A stretch of DNA of 64,000 nt, from contig NC_033622.1 in NCBI RefSeq assembly GCF_001540865.1, forward strand, positions 220,220 through 284,219. Direction: 5' to 3'. Below, one piece after another: positions 21,434 through 34,067 of the stretch. The stretch's first letter is position 1. Every line of letters starts with the position of its first letter. The notes beneath the pieces were generated by a model that had not been told where the DNA came from, ran no database searches, and saw only the letters and a list, made by a program, of their open reading frames with translations. The DNA comes from Ananas comosus. Taxonomy: Eukaryota; Streptophyta; Magnoliopsida; Poales; Bromeliaceae. The position numbers and the translations under genes are program-made.

Positions 21434-24400
21434 ATGGACCTGGACGCGGAGATCGCGAAGGCGCAGGAGGAGCGGAAGAAGATGGAGGAGGTGACCTTCA
21501 CCTCCCTCACCTTCGACGCCGACCTCTACGGCGGCGCCGGCTCCGACCGTTTCGAGGGCTACGAGCGCTCCATCGCCGTCACCGAGGAAGACGACGACGC
21601 CGCCGCCGACGACGGCTCCGGCGGCCGCGACCTCGCCCGCCGCATGGCCTCCTTCACCGGCCCCAAGTCCCTCCACGACGTCCCCCGCGGAGCCGGCGCC
21701 GGCGCCGACGCCGACGCCGAGGACGACTCTGGGTTCAAAAAGCCGCAGCGGATCATCGACCGCGAGGACGACTACCGCAGGCGCCGGCTCCAGCGGATCA
21801 TCTCCCCGGACCGCAACGACCCCTTCGCCTCCGGCGAGGCGACGCCGGACCCCTCCGTGCGGACCTACGCCGACGTCATGCGCGAGCAGGCCCTGCAGCG
21901 CCAGAAGGAGGAGGTGTTGAGGGAGATCGCTAAGAAGAAGGAGGAGGAGAAGGAGAAGGCCAAGGCTGCCCCCGCTGCCGCTGAACCGGCCCCCGCTGCT
22001 GCGCAGAAGAGGCGGAACCGGTGGGACCAGTCTCAGGATTCGGCGGCTGAATCCACCGGTGCGAAGAAGGCGAAAACAAGCTCGGATTGGGACGCACCGG
22101 ATGCGACCCCCGGTATAGGCCGGTGGGACGCAACTCCTACTCCCGGAAGGGTTTCTGATGCAACCCCCTCTGTCAGAAGAAACAGGTGGGATGAAACCCC
22201 GACGCCTGGTCGATTGGCTGATGCCGACGCCACGCCTGCTGGCGCAGGCGCGACGCCCGCTGGGATGACCTGGGATGCTACCCCAAAGCTCTCCGGCCTC
22301 GCGACGCCCACCCCGAAACGCCAGAGATCGCGGTGGGATGAGACTCCCGCCACCATGGGAAGTGCCACCCCGTCCGCCGCCGCCGCAACGCCTGCGGCTG
22401 CTGCGTTCACTCCTGGTGTAACCCCTATTGGCGGGGTTGATCTCGCCACTCCAACACCTAATGCGATCAACCTCCGGGGCCCGATGACTCCAGAGCAATA
22501 CAACCTTCTTCGGTGGGAGCGGGATATTGAGGAGCGGAACCGCCCGCTTACGGACGAAGAGCTCGACGCCATGTTCCCGCAGGAAGGATACAAAATTCTC
22601 GATCCCCCTGCGTCTTATGTTCCTATTAGAACCCCGGCTCGGAAGCTACTGGCCACTCCTACCCCTATGGGCACACCTCTTTATTCTATACCCGAAGAGA
22701 ACCGTGGGCAGCAGTTTGATGTTCCGAAGGAGGCCCCAGGCGGGCTGCCGTTCATGAAGCCGGAGGATTACCAGTACTTTGGGTCGTTACTGAACGAGGA
22801 GGAGGAGGAGCAGCTCTCGCCGGAGGAGCAGAAGGAGAGGAAGATCATGAAGCTTTTGCTAAAGGTTAAGAACGGGACTCCGCCACAGAGGAAGACCGCT
22901 CTGAGGCAGTTAACGGACAAGGCCCGCGAATTTGGTGCCGGCCCGCTATTCAACAAGATTCTCCCTTTGCTCATGCAGCCAACTCTCGAGGACCAAGAGC
23001 GCCACCTTCTTGTTAAGGTCATTGATAGAGTGCTTTATAAGCTCGATGAGCTTGTAAGGCCATTCGTGCATAAGATCCTTGTGGTCATCGAGCCCCTTCT
23101 GATTGATGAAGATTACTATGCTCGCGTGGAAGGCCGGGAGATCATCTCTAATCTTAGCAAAGCAGCTGGTCTTGCCACGATGATTGCTGCGATGAGGCCG
23201 GATATTGATAACATTGATGAGTACGTGAGGAACACTACTGCAAGGGCTTTTAGTGTGGTGGCTTCTGCTCTGGGTATTCCCGCACTTTTACCCTTTCTGA
23301 AAGCCGTTTGTCAGAGTAAGAAGTCCTGGCAAGCACGGCACACAGGTATTAAGATTGTCCAGCAGATTGCTATCCTTATGGGATGTGCTGTACTTCCTCA
23401 TCTAAGGTCTCTTGTCGAGATTATAGAACATGGTTTAAGTGATGAGAATCAGAAGGTAAGAACCATTACTGCCCTCTCTCTTGCTGCGCTGGCTGAAGCT
23501 GCTGCGCCTTATGGGATCGAGAGCTTTGATTCGGTGCTGAAGCCTCTTTGGAAGGGTATCAGATCTCATCGCGGGAAAGTTCTTGCTGCTTTCCTTAAAG
23601 CAATTGGTTTCATTATCCCTCTTATGGATGCTGTGTACGCGAGCTACTACACAAAGGAAGTCATGGTTATACTGATCCGAGAGTTTCAGTCGCCGGACGA
23701 GGAAATGAAGAAGATTGTGTTGAAGGTCGTGAAGCAATGCGTGAGTACGGAGGGTGTTGAGCCTGATTATATAAGAAATGATATTCTTCCCGAGTTCTTT
23801 AAGCACTTCTGGATCAGGAAAATGGCATTGGATCGTAGGAACTACAGGCAGCTTGTTGACACGACTGTAGAAATAGCGAATAAGGTTGGAGTTGCTGATA
23901 TCGTTGGGAGGATTGTAGAGGATCTTAAGGACGAAAGCGAGCCGTACAGGAGAATGGTGATGGAGACTATTGAGAAGGTGGTGGCTAACTTGGGTGCTTC
24001 TGATATCGATTCTCGGTTGGAAGAGCTGCTTATTGATGGGATTTTATATGCTTTCCAAGAGCAGACGAGTGATGATGCGAATGTTATGCTTAATGGGTTT
24101 GGTGCGGTGGTTAATGCTCTTGGTCAGAGGGTGAAACCTTACCTTCCTCAGATATGTGGTACCATAAAATGGCGGCTGAACAATAAGAGCGCCAAAGTTA
24201 GACAGCAAGCAGCTGATCTCATTTCAAGGATAGCCATCGTTATGAAACAGTGCCAGGAAGAGCAGTTGATGGGCCACTTGGGTGTTGTTTTGTACGAGTA
24301 CTTGGGAGAAGAGTATCCTGAGGTCTTGGGTTCGATCTTGGGTGCATTAAAAGCTATTGTCAATGTTATTGGTATGACTAAAATGACACCCCCAATCAAG

Positions 24401-25273
24401 GATTTGCTTCCGCGCTTGACTCCTATATTGAAGAATAGACATGAAAAAGTTCAAGAGAACTGTATAGATCTAGTGGGTAGGATTGCTGACCGTGGAGCTG
24501 AATTCGTCCCTGCAAGGGAATGGATGAGGATTTGCTTTGAGCTTCTTGAAATGTTGAAGGCTCACAAGAAAGGGATCAGGAGAGCTACTGTGAACACTTT
24601 TGGCTATATTGCAAAGGCCATTGGGCCGCAAGATGTCTTAGCTACTCTTTTGAATAACTTGAAGGTGCAAGAGCGCCAGAACCGTGTCTGTACTACCGTT
24701 GCTATCGCCATAGTTGCGGAAACTTGCTCCCCATTTACAGTTTTGCCTGCCCTCATGAATGAGTATCGTGTGCCTGAGCTTAATGTACAGAATGGAGTTC
24801 TAAAGTCCCTTTCCTTCCTTTTCGAGTACATAGGAGAGATGGGCAAGGATTATATCTATGCTGTGACACCGTTGCTTGAAGATGCTTTGATGGACAGAGA
24901 CTTGGTTCACAGGCAGACTGCTGCTTCTGCTGTCAAGCACATGGCTTTAGGTGTTGCTGGGTTAGGCTGTGAGGATGCATTGGTTCATCTGCTTAACTAT
25001 GTTTGGCCGAACATTTTTGAGACCTCTCCTCATGTTATTAATGCTGTGATGGAAGCTATAGAGGGGATGAGGGTTGCTTTAGGGGCAGCTGTTATTCTGA
25101 ATTATTGCCTTCAGGGTCTTTTCCACCCAGCGAGGAAAGTTCGGGAGGTGTATTGGAAGATCTACAATTCTCTGTACATTGGAGGTCAGGATGCGTTAGT
25201 TGCTGCTTATCCTGCTTTGGAGGATGATGACAGTAATATCTACAGCCGCCCGGAGCTAATGATGTTTATCTGA
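21434..25273 (+). CDS. SF3B1: Splicing factor 3B subunit 1 (SF3B1/SAP155), intronless
   Basis: One uninterrupted 1,279-residue frame. SF3B1 is the HEAT-repeat core of SF3b in the U2 snRNP and clamps the branch-point/U2 duplex in the nucleus. Residues 1-340 are disordered, with many TP sites and U2AF-ligand-type tryptophan motifs (RWDETP, GRWDATP, SRWDETP). Around 350-400 lies the p14-binding segment ([20 protein letters not shown]…). From about 450 to the end are some 20 HEAT repeats nearly identical to animal SF3B1, for example [20 protein letters not shown] and [20 protein letters not shown]. Lysine 674, in DENQKVRTI, aligns with human K700, the cancer hotspot, and is the normal residue. 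Length matches Arabidopsis SF3B1 (about 1,270), which is also intronless. GC content is extreme at the 5' end and falls downstream. The ATG begins [20 protein letters not shown]. Confidence 0.97.
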   Translation: MDLDAEIAKAQEERKKMEEVTFTSLTFDADLYGGAGSDRFEGYERSIAVTEEDDDAAADDGSGGRDLARRMASFTGPKSLHDVPRGAGAGADADAEDDSGFKKPQRIIDREDDYRRRRLQRIISPDRNDPFASGEATPDPSVRTYADVMREQALQRQKEEVLREIAKKKEEEKEKAKAAPAAAEPAPAAAQKRRNRWDQSQDSAAESTGAKKAKTSSDWDAPDATPGIGRWDATPTPGRVSDATPSVRRNRWDETPTPGRLADADATPAGAGATPAGMTWDATPKLSGLATPTPKRQRSRWDETPATMGSATPSAAAATPAAAAFTPGVTPIGGVDLATPTPNAINLRGPMTPEQYNLLRWERDIEERNRPLTDEELDAMFPQEGYKILDPPASYVPIRTPARKLLATPTPMGTPLYSIPEENRGQQFDVPKEAPGGLPFMKPEDYQYFGSLLNEEEEEQLSPEEQKERKIMKLLLKVKNGTPPQRKTALRQLTDKAREFGAGPLFNKILPLLMQPTLEDQERHLLVKVIDRVLYKLDELVRPFVHKILVVIEPLLIDEDYYARVEGREIISNLSKAAGLATMIAAMRPDIDNIDEYVRNTTARAFSVVASALGIPALLPFLKAVCQSKKSWQARHTGIKIVQQIAILMGCAVLPHLRSLVEIIEHGLSDENQKVRTITALSLAALAEAAAPYGIESFDSVLKPLWKGIRSHRGKVLAAFLKAIGFIIPLMDAVYASYYTKEVMVILIREFQSPDEEMKKIVLKVVKQCVSTEGVEPDYIRNDILPEFFKHFWIRKMALDRRNYRQLVDTTVEIANKVGVADIVGRIVEDLKDESEPYRRMVMETIEKVVANLGASDIDSRLEELLIDGILYAFQEQTSDDANVMLNGFGAVVNALGQRVKPYLPQICGTIKWRLNNKSAKVRQQAADLISRIAIVMKQCQEEQLMGHLGVVLYEYLGEEYPEVLGSILGALKAIVNVIGMTKMTPPIKDLLPRLTPILKNRHEKVQENCIDLVGRIADRGAEFVPAREWMRICFELLEMLKAHKKGIRRATVNTFGYIAKAIGPQDVLATLLNNLKVQERQNRVCTTVAIAIVAETCSPFTVLPALMNEYRVPELNVQNGVLKSLSFLFEYIGEMGKDYIYAVTPLLEDALMDRDLVHRQTAASAVKHMALGVAGLGCEDALVHLLNYVWPNIFETSPHVINAVMEAIEGMRVALGAAVILNYCLQGLFHPARKVREVYWKIYNSLYIGGQDALVAAYPALEDDDSNIYSRPELMMFI

Positions 25274-27544
25274 GTTATAGACGTAAGGCTCTTATTGCTG
25301 CTCTTAACATTTGATACTAATTGCATGTTTCTTACGGCTTCTGGTAGTTCTTGCTTTTCTCATACTTGATAGGATTTAATTTGCTGTATTTTATGTTTTC
25401 TTTATATTTTGTCTATTGGATGGTGCTCGCTGGACATCATCATGTACTTCTGTATTATTTGCTATCTATTGTGTACTTTTGGATTGGTTTTTTGCGTTCT
25501 TTATTGTTAACTGACTGATCTGATATATATGTCTTTTAGTAATGTATTTCGTAGTGCTTTTGATTTTTCGGTTATTTGCTTGCTTTTTAGTTCAGTCAGT
25601 GATTTGATATCATATATTATTATTTTCAGTAATTTGATTGACGGACGTTACAAAAAAGCAGCTTGGCGGGCAAATGGATGCAGTGAATTGTTGAAGCATG
25701 TTTCATTTTTCCAAATGAAAGAAAGTTTGGGTCTCTATTTACGTTCAACTAAAAGTGAAGAGACTCCTTCTAATTTCCTTTTTTTCCCTTGCATGATTTG
25801 TAAAGGTATCATTTGATGTGACAGTTGAGGCTCGAGCTATGGAAACAGACCCTCTTTGTAATGTGGTAAGGAGACTTTCACACCGTGTCGTCCCTTGACC
25901 CGTATCTACAGGAGTTTGGGTAAGGGTCTATACCTTTCTCTGCGTCCTCTTTTGTGTGCCATATCATGCAACATGTTTTGCTTCTATGATGTGCTTATGC
26001 TGTGTTCTAATTCGATTACTGTTTCAGTTGTATTATTATTTAGGAGGGTATGGCGTATACAATTATTTCAGGACTGGTAGTTGACTATGCTTCGAAAAAT
26101 TGTGATCTCTCCTCGGTTAAATTGGGAATGTGTACATTTGGCTGTTGAAGTGAGGTTCCAGTGTTGCAACATCTATGACACTCCGGAATCATTTGGTGCC
26201 CTTTGGTTTTCAGGTGTTGCAAACCAAAATTGGTAGTTTATTCTCGGTTGTTATGATCTGATGAGACCTTGATTATTTAATTGCAACAACCACGACCTTC
26301 TTCATTATCTTCTTTTTTAAGGTTTTTGTAAAATACATGACGGAAATCAAGCAGTCTAAGCACACTGTTCGTCTTATCATCTTGGGTAAAATATTTGACG
26401 CAAAATTTTAGGGAGATAATTTTGATATGCAATAATTAAGCCCGAGTCTTTTGATGATTTTGGAGGCTAACTGGATAGAATTAGAAGCTCGAATAAGCAG
26501 AAGTAACAGCATGGCAGGACTAGCGACCTTTTGTTACCCTAGGAAAACATAAGCTCCCGAGTAAGATAAATATTTGACATGGCTAGCTATTCCTGCTGAT
26601 ATACTTGAGTATATAATGTATAGGGTGTCTGTGTCAGTGCCCTCGATGGGGTCGAGTCGAGCTACAGCTGAAGCATGGAAGTTGTTCTTTTTTGCTACTG
26701 CTGGGCCGAGTCCAAGTTCCCTACTCTTTGGCTGATAAATTTATTCGAGTTGTAAAGTGGTCTCCTTAAATGTGATTGTTGGTTACTGTAGTATTTTTAT
26801 TTTTATTTTTTGGTTTTTAACCATAGAAGGTTGTGCAGGAGAACTTGTGGTGTGTGAAAGAAGGATCTGCAGTCTCTTTAAACAATTTGTAGGCCTGCTT
26901 TTCTCCCCACCCTTTTATATTAGCAATGTCTTAGCAGAACTTGCTTTGCTGCTTTGTTTTGCTCTGGAATCATTTAATTGATCTTCTTGTTCTAATCTCA
27001 AGGGAATTATAATGATTTTCCCTTCTCCATTTTCTCTGTGTTTTGCCAGAGTCGTTAAATACTGACTCAAGAAAAATTTACCTCTCTTTCCAGGTTTAGC
27101 GCGGCATGTAGTACTTGTACTGTGAAACTCTGCAGCTTAGTACGAGAATGGTTGTATGAAAAATGTCACATGTACGTCTATGCATAGGTGTAAATATTAC
27201 ATCCTTGGCATTGTATTATCTGAATTGTCATCTTTTAATCATGGGGATCTCGCTTGGGGGTCTCAATGAAGTTATACTTTTTTGAGAGATAGTATGATAT
27301 TTAATGTTTTGGCACCCTTGTCCTTCTGTACTGTAGGTCGTTTGCTATCTCATCTTTTCAATTGATCCTTTTCAATTGAATCACTCTGGGTTTTCAATGG
27401 AACCATCAAGCTCTATATATTTTAAATTCTTTTTTAGAAAAAGAAATCTCTGCTCTGGAGCCATTACGCGCCTACTATATTTCAGAAAACTGAGACCTGA
27501 GAGAGTACTGGTCCTCTAATGCTTGATTGCTTTGCGGTCTAGTC

Positions 27545-27547
<3 letters not shown>

Positions 27548-27582
<35 letters not shown>
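27548..27582 (+). repeat. (CT)n microsatellite
   Basis: A 35-bp CT run about 720 bp upstream of the EXO70 start. No gene overlaps it. Confidence 0.9.
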
Positions 27583-27585
<3 letters not shown>

Positions 27586-28095
27586 AAATGAGAAGCTTTT
27601 CTCTGTACGTTCAATCAAAAAGCTTCTCAGTGCAAGCGAGTATAATAATATTTCTTTTGAAAATACTATTTTTTTGCAAAATCATCGATTTATCTTTCAT
27701 TCGATTGTCTCTTTCTAGGATCTTATTGATGTAGAAGATGTTATTTATTTATTTATTTATTTATTTTACTAGTAAACGGGCGAAAAAGGGACAAACGAGG
27801 CGGCCGATGATTCCCAAGCCTTATTGAGAGCCATTTGGGGTCCAATCAGTAAACAATATTCCCCATGCTATATTCTTGGTTCTTAGCTTCCATCGATTCC
27901 CCTTAAACAATTCTTTTTCTCTTTTCTTTTTGTCTCTGTGTTTCAGTGGGTGGGTGCATATTCATTAAAATCGACGAATTCTTTCTAGTAATCTTCTGAA
28001 TATATTGAAATTTCTCACTTAGCCAAATGAAATAACTTATGTCCAAATTAATAAAATCAACAAGGCGTCTATACGATATATGAGAAATAAAAATG

Positions 28096-28100
<5 letters not shown>

Positions 28101-28154
<54 letters not shown>
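28101..28154 (+). repeat. (GA)n microsatellite upstream of EXO70
   Basis: A 54-bp pure GA run ends 151 bp before the EXO70 ATG. Its position resembles the GA/CT tracts near the other gene starts in this window. Confidence 0.9.
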
Positions 28155-28156
<2 letters not shown>

Positions 28157-28305
28157 ACAAATCGGATGGTCTGTTTCGAAGTACAAAAACTTGAAAGGAC
28201 CTCGATACATGTTCTTTTCCGCTTTAAACACTTCGCTAATATAACACGCTGCATACCGTTAAGTTCGTTATACCTTGCCTTTCACTCTCCTTTGCCCAGA
28301 ACCTG

Positions 28306-30592
28306 ATGGGCTCCACCACCACCATCACCACCACCACCACCACCTCGTCATCGTCGGAGGAGGAGGAGGAGGTCGCGGCACTCATGGCCTCGCGCTCGGC
28401 AGTCCTCTCCGTGCTCCGCTCGGCCACCGACGAGTCCTCGCGGCTCTCCGCCTCGGGCGCCGGCCTCCTTGCCCTCCGCGGCGGGCCCCTCCTCCCCTCC
28501 GCCTGCTCCGCCGCCGCTTCCCTCCGCTCCCTCGCCATCTCCGCCCGCTCCCTCCACTCCCGCATCGACCGCGCCCTCGCCCCCTCCCTCCCCCTCCTCC
28601 GCTCCTTCGCCCTCGTCGACTCCCTCCACCGCCGCCTCCTCCTCCCCTCCCACTCTCCCTCCCTCCTCCCTTACCTGGACCTCGTCGACCGCCTCGGCCC
28701 CGCCGTCGCCGCCACCGCCGACGGCTGCGGCCCCGCCGTCCGCCGTCTCCAGGAGGCCGTCGAGTTCGTCGCCCGCACCAAGGCCGCCGACCGCCCCCGC
28801 CGCCGCCGCCTCGTCGCCGCGCACACTGCCCTCGCCGCCATCTACGAGTCCGAGCTCGATGCCATGCGCTTCGAGGGCCCGCTCGACGATGCCCTCGTCC
28901 GCCTCCAGGACCGCTACGAGGCCCTCCTCCGCCGCCTCAAGCACCCTCCCCCTCCCTCCCCTGCCACCGCCGACGACCAATCGGACAGCCCGGATCAGAT
29001 CGAGGACTCCGATCGGGTACAATCGCTGCTGGGATCGGAGGAGGAAGTCGAGGTGCTCCGGCGCATCTCCGAGACCCTCGCCGCCAACGACTGCGTCGAT
29101 ATCTGCATCGACATCTTCATCAAGGTAAGTAAATTTACATATAAAACTGAGCTGCAGTGCAGTGCTTTTAGGAGTGCCAAGGTGTTGATCAACAATCATT
29201 GTAACTCAGGTGAGGTATCGGAGGGCGGCGAAGGCGCTGATGCGGCTGAACCCGGCGTACCTGAAGACGTACCCGCCGGAGGAGATTGACGGCATGGAGT
29301 GGGAGGCTCTTGAGGCCGCCATCGCCAAGTGGACTTGCCATCTCGAGGCCGCGGTCGTGTCCGTCCTCGCCGCCGAGCGCCAGCTCTGCCGCCGCGCTCT
29401 CGGCGGCATCATGGGCGGCGCCGTCTGGCCCGAATGCTTCACGAAGATCTCCGACCGGATCATGGCCGTCTTCTTCCGCTTCGGCGAGGGCGTCGTGCGC
29501 GGCGCCAAGGAGCCGCAGCGGCTGTTCAAGCTCCTCGACATGCTCGACGCCCTCGACCGCCTCCGCCCCAGCTTCGACGCTGTGTTCGACGCCGAGGCAG
29601 GCGCCGACGACATCCGCACGCGCTACCGCGAGCTCCAGAAGCTCCTCGTCCACGCTGCCGCCCGCGTTCTCTCCGAGCTCGGCCTCCAGATCGAGGGCCA
29701 GAGCGACGATGCGCCGTTCCTCGACGTCGCGGTGCCGAAGATCGTGCGCTACGCCATCAACTACCTCAAGTGCCTGGCCGGTGGTGGCTACGCCGCGCTG
29801 ATGGGGCGTGTGCTGCGAACGGAGCGCGCGTGGAAGGCCGGAGACGCTGCTGGCCCGGAGCCGGACGAGGACAGCCAGCTGCTCAAAGACGTTCTGCTGA
29901 ACACCCTGGAAGCGCTGCGCCGGAACGTGGAGGCAAGGCGGGGCGCGTATTCTCGTGACAACAATGCCACGGCGGCGGCGGCGGCACATCTGATGGCGAT
30001 GAACGCGTATTGGTACATGTACATGAGAACGAAGGGGACCGAGCTCGCCAAGCTGGTCGGCGAGGAGGTCATAAAGGAACAGTATAAGACGGCGGCGGAG
30101 GAGGCTGCGTGGGCCTACCAGGACGCCACCTGGGGCCCACTAGTCGGAATACTTCAAGCTAAAGAAGAAGAAGCAGCAGCAGCAGCAGAAGAGGTAGGAG
30201 AATATCCTAAGAATGCGGCGAGAGAGAAGGCGGAGGCGTTCGTCAGAGGATTAGATGATATGATACAGAAGCATCCTGCAACGGAGCAGAGCATACCGGA
30301 CGGGGATCTGAGGGAGCAGATAAAGGAGTCGACGACGAGGATGGTGGTGGGGGCTTACGCGGCGTTCCTGCACGCGAACGGCGGGAGGCAGGAGCGGGAG
30401 TTCTTGCCGCCGGATTCGATTCGAAGGCTGGTGTGGGAGCTGTTCGACTGCAGGCGCGGAGGCAGCGGCAGTAGTCGCGGGGACGGGAGTTATGTCAAGA
30501 AGGCTGCGGTGGCGGCGGCGGCGGAGGACAAGAGAGGAAGAAATTCGAGGAGGAGGGAGAGTAAGGATTGGGGTGGTGAAGCTCAGAACTGA
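28306..30592 (+). CDS. EXO70 exocyst subunit family protein (possibly C clade)
   Basis: Exons 28306-29124 and 29210-30592, separated by an 85-bp GT-AG intron in phase 0, give 733 residues. EXO70 proteins tether secretory vesicles at the plasma membrane as part of the exocyst. Plants have many paralogues, some working outside the complex. After a Ser/Thr/Glu N-terminus, residues about 25-270 are helical (coiled-coil-like). The Exo70 domain then contains hallmark strings: VRYRRAAKALMRLNP, VWPECF, MAVFFRFGEGV, KEPQRLFKLLDMLDALDRL, VPKIVRYAINYLKCL, MNAYWYMYMRTKGTEL and FLPPDSIRRLVWELF. The single intron and overall look suggest EXO70C-like, but clade assignment is a guess. Exon 1 is extremely GC-rich at third codon positions. 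An in-frame ATG at 28384 (MASRSAVLS) is an alternative start. The C-terminus is a basic low-complexity tail, followed by a T tract at 30594-30616. Confidence 0.9.
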
Positions 30593-31601
30593 TTTTTTTT
30601 TTTTTTTTTTTTTTTTGTTTTTTTTCGGCAAATGATAATTTCACAAATGAGACTCTTCTGATTTTCAAAATTTTGTCTTGCACAATAATAAATCGTTGTT
30701 TTCTTATGATACGAGATTATTTGGTTTGCGACGTTCTTCTGAATACAAGATGATTTGTCAATAATATAAACTAAAGCTCAAAATGATTTGAATAGTAATC
30801 TAGCTTTTTTGTTTTCATAATTAGAGTCCCCTCAATTACATTTTCATCTATGAGTTCTTTGCAATCAATTAGAACTAAAGTAATAGTGTAAAGAGTGATC
30901 TATGTTACTTGCTAATATAAGAAATGCTAATATATTTAGAATTGTATAAAAAGATTTTGGATTTTGTACTAAAAGATTTTGGATTTTATATTTTAGTTAC
31001 TTGCCCATTTTCAATGTTATCTGGTACTATTGATTTTGAGTATCATATGTAAGAAACTTAAAAAGTAAAAAAATAAAAATATGGCCCCTATTAAAACAAG
31101 TAGCTAAGTAACCTATCTCTCCTTTTGTTTTCCTTACCTTAGCCAATTTATCTAATTCAAAGTAAGAAAAGTACATATCCTATCTACAATTTGACTTTGA
31201 AAAATGAGTGCATATTAATATTCAAAACTTCTCAAAATATGTTAGATGACCTAAATATAGTAGGGGCTCACCTAATAGCAAAAAAGAATAATTGTTTTTC
31301 CAATTGAAACATATTAATACATTAGGAAGTTAATGACTATATTTTTTTATAGAAATGAAATTGGAATTTGGGATTTGTGTAATTAATGTTGAAAACAATA
31401 AATAAAGTGAAAGGAGAAAGAAAAAGATTGACACATATTTAAAAGGTGACACCAAGTTTTGGAAAATTTCTTTTTCTCAACAAAGGAACAAAAAAAAAAA
31501 ACCATAGACCACATGCACATTTAAATTCCCAAATATTTTCTAAAAAAAATATTATTAATAAAAAAAAAAGAAGGAGAGCAAGTGAGTTATGGCTTCTAAA
31601 A

Positions 31602-32310
31602 GGGTAAACTTCAAATATCCCCCGTGTGATTTCACACTTTCTTATTTTAGTACCGTGTGGTTTAAAGCGTATCAAGTTAGACCATGTGGTTTCGCACTTT
31701 TTTACTTTAATACCCTGTGGTTTAAAGTATATCAAGTTAGTACCATGTGATTTCATTTTTCTTTTTTATTATCTATTTCACTAATTTTTTTCGTTAAATC
31801 AGTGGCAAAGTTAAAACTAAAAGATACTAAAGTGAATATTCGATAAACGTAGGTATATCAAGTTAGTACCATGTGACTTCATTTTTCTCTTTTATTATCC
31901 ATTTTACTATTTTTTTTTTGCTAAATCAGTGATAAAGTTAAAACTAAAGGGTACTAAAGTGAATATTCAATAAACGTAGGTAGGGTATCTGAAGTTTTTT
32001 TTATATAATTTAACGAAATATTAACAGAGGAAAAAAAAATCAGTGACAAAGTTAAAACTAAATGGTACTAAAGTAAATATTCAATAAACTTAGATATTAG
32101 GGTATCTAAAGTTTTTTATATATAATTAAACGAAATATTAACCGAGAAACCGATGAAAAGAGAAAAATGAAACCACAGAATACTAAATTGATACACTTTA
32201 AACCATAGAATACTAAAGTGAAAAAGTGCGAAACCATAGAATACTAGAGATATTTTAAAAATACACAGTACTAAAGTGAAAAAGTTCGAAATGGTTTATA
32301 AAGTTTTCCC
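31602..32310. mobile_element. MULE-like foldback MITE, first copy (709 bp)
   Basis: Termini GGGTAAACTT and AAGTTTTCCC are inverted repeats. They are flanked by a perfect 9-bp duplication CTTCTAAAA (31593-31601, 32311-32319), the size typical of Mutator-like elements. Both halves contain inverted blocks of 'tagtaccatgtggtttaaagt' type, giving a long imperfect foldback. No transposase is encoded. Confidence 0.75.
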
Positions 32311-33365
32311 CTTCTAAAAAAAATCTAAGAGCACGTGTTCTTTTAGCATAGAAAATTTAGTGCCACGTGTCACATTATGGGTCATNCGGCAAATGAGAAT
32401 TTCACGAATGAGACTCTTCTGATTTTCAAAATTTTGTCTTGCACAATAATAAATCGTTGTTTTCTTATGATACGAGATTATTTGGTTTGCGACGTTCTTC
32501 TGAATACAAGATGATTTGTCAATAATATAAACTAAAGCTCAAAATGATTTGAATAGTAATCTAGCTTTTTTGTTTTCATAATTAGAGTCCCCTCAATTAC
32601 ATTTTCATCTATGAGTTCTTTGCAATCAATTAGAACTAAAGTAATAGTGCAAAGAGTGATATATGTTACTTAATATAAGAAATGCTAATATATTTAGAAT
32701 TGTATAAAAAGATTTTGGATTTTGTACTAAAAGATTTTGGATTTTATATTTTAGTTACTTGCCCATTTTCAATGTTATCTGGTACTTTTGATTTTGAGTA
32801 TCATATGTAAGAAACTTAAAAAGTAAAAAAATAAAAATATGGTCCCTATTAAAACAAACTAGCTAAGTAACCTATCTCTCCTTTTGTTTCCCTTACCTTA
32901 GCCAATTTATCTAATTCAAAGTAAGAAAAGTACATATCCTATCTACAATTTGACTTTGAAAAATGAGTGCATATTAATATTCAAAACTTCTCAAAATATG
33001 TTAGATGACCTAAATATAGTAGTGGCTCACCAAAAAGCAAAAATGATTTAATGGTTTTTCCAATTGAAACATATTAATAAATTAGGAACTTAATGACTAT
33101 TTTTTTTTTTTCTAGAAATGAAATTGGAATTTGGGATTTGTGTAATTAATGTTGAAAACAATAAATAAAGTGAAAGGAGAAAGAAAAAGATTGGCACATA
33201 TTTAAAAGGTGACACCAAGTTTTGGAAAATTTCTTTTTCTCAACAAAGGAAAAAAAAAAAAAACCATAGACCACATGCACATTTAAATTCCCAAATATTT
33301 TCTAAAAAAAATATTATTAATAAAAAAAAAGAAGAAGGAGAGCATGTAAGTTATGGCTTCTAAAA

Positions 33366-34067
33366 GGGTAAACTTCAAATATCCCCATGTGATTTCACAC
33401 TTTCTTATTTTAGTACCATGTGGTTCAAAGTGTATCAAGTTAGACGCTGTGGTTTCGCACTTTTTCACTTTAATACCATGTGGTTTAAAGTATATCAAGT
33501 TAGTACCATGTGATTTTATTTTTCTCTTTTATTATCCATTTCACTAATTTTTTTTATTAAATCGGTGACAAAGTTAAAACTAAATGATACTAAAGTGAAT
33601 ATTCGATAAACGTAAGTATATCAAGTTAGTACCATGTGATTTCATTTTTTCCTTTTATTATCCATTTCACTAATTTTTTTCGTTAAATCAGTGGGAAAGT
33701 TAAAACTTAAGGGTGCTAAAGTGAATATTCGATAAACGTAGGTAGGGTATCTGAAGTTTTTTATATAATTTAATGAAATATTAACGAAGGGAAAAAAAAT
33801 CAGTAACAAAGTTAAAACTAAATGGTACTAAAGTAAATATTCGATAAACCTAGATAGGGTATTTAAAATTTTTTGTATATAATTTAACAAAAAACTAACA
33901 GAGTAGCCGACGAAAAGAAAAAAATAAAACCATAGAGTACTAAATTGATGTATTTTAAACTACAGGATAGTAAAGTAAAAAAGTGCGAAACCATATGATA
34001 TTAAATTGATACATTTTAAAATACAAGATACTAAAGTGAAAAAGTACGAAACCATACGAAGTTTCCC
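33366..34067. mobile_element. MULE-like foldback MITE, second copy (702 bp)
   Basis: This is the same element at the same site within the second copy of the 1.76-kb duplication. It is flanked by CTTCTAAAA at 33357-33365 and 34068-34076. It differs from the first copy by point changes and short indels only, so it is an allelic or duplicated copy, not an independent insertion. Confidence 0.75.

Larger units (their letters stand above)
25274..28305. other. SF3B1 3' flank and EXO70 upstream region
   Basis: About 3 kb without a supported gene. It holds only short open frames (under 100 codons) lacking recognisable domains, T-rich sequence consistent with an SF3B1 3' UTR at its start, a CT repeat (27548-27582), a TTTA repeat (27741-27767) and a GA repeat (28101-28154) just upstream of EXO70. 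No transposon termini were recognised. Confidence 0.7.

Noticed and set aside
21419..22498. 359-codon minus-strand frame opposite SF3B1
   Set aside because: It is antisense to the GC-rich 5' end of SF3B1; low-complexity Gly/Arg/Leu composition and no domain.
28348..29989. Long antisense and shifted frames over EXO70
   Set aside because: They are by-products of high GC3 (stop codons are rare in all frames); compositions are Arg/Gly/Pro/Ser-rich without motifs.
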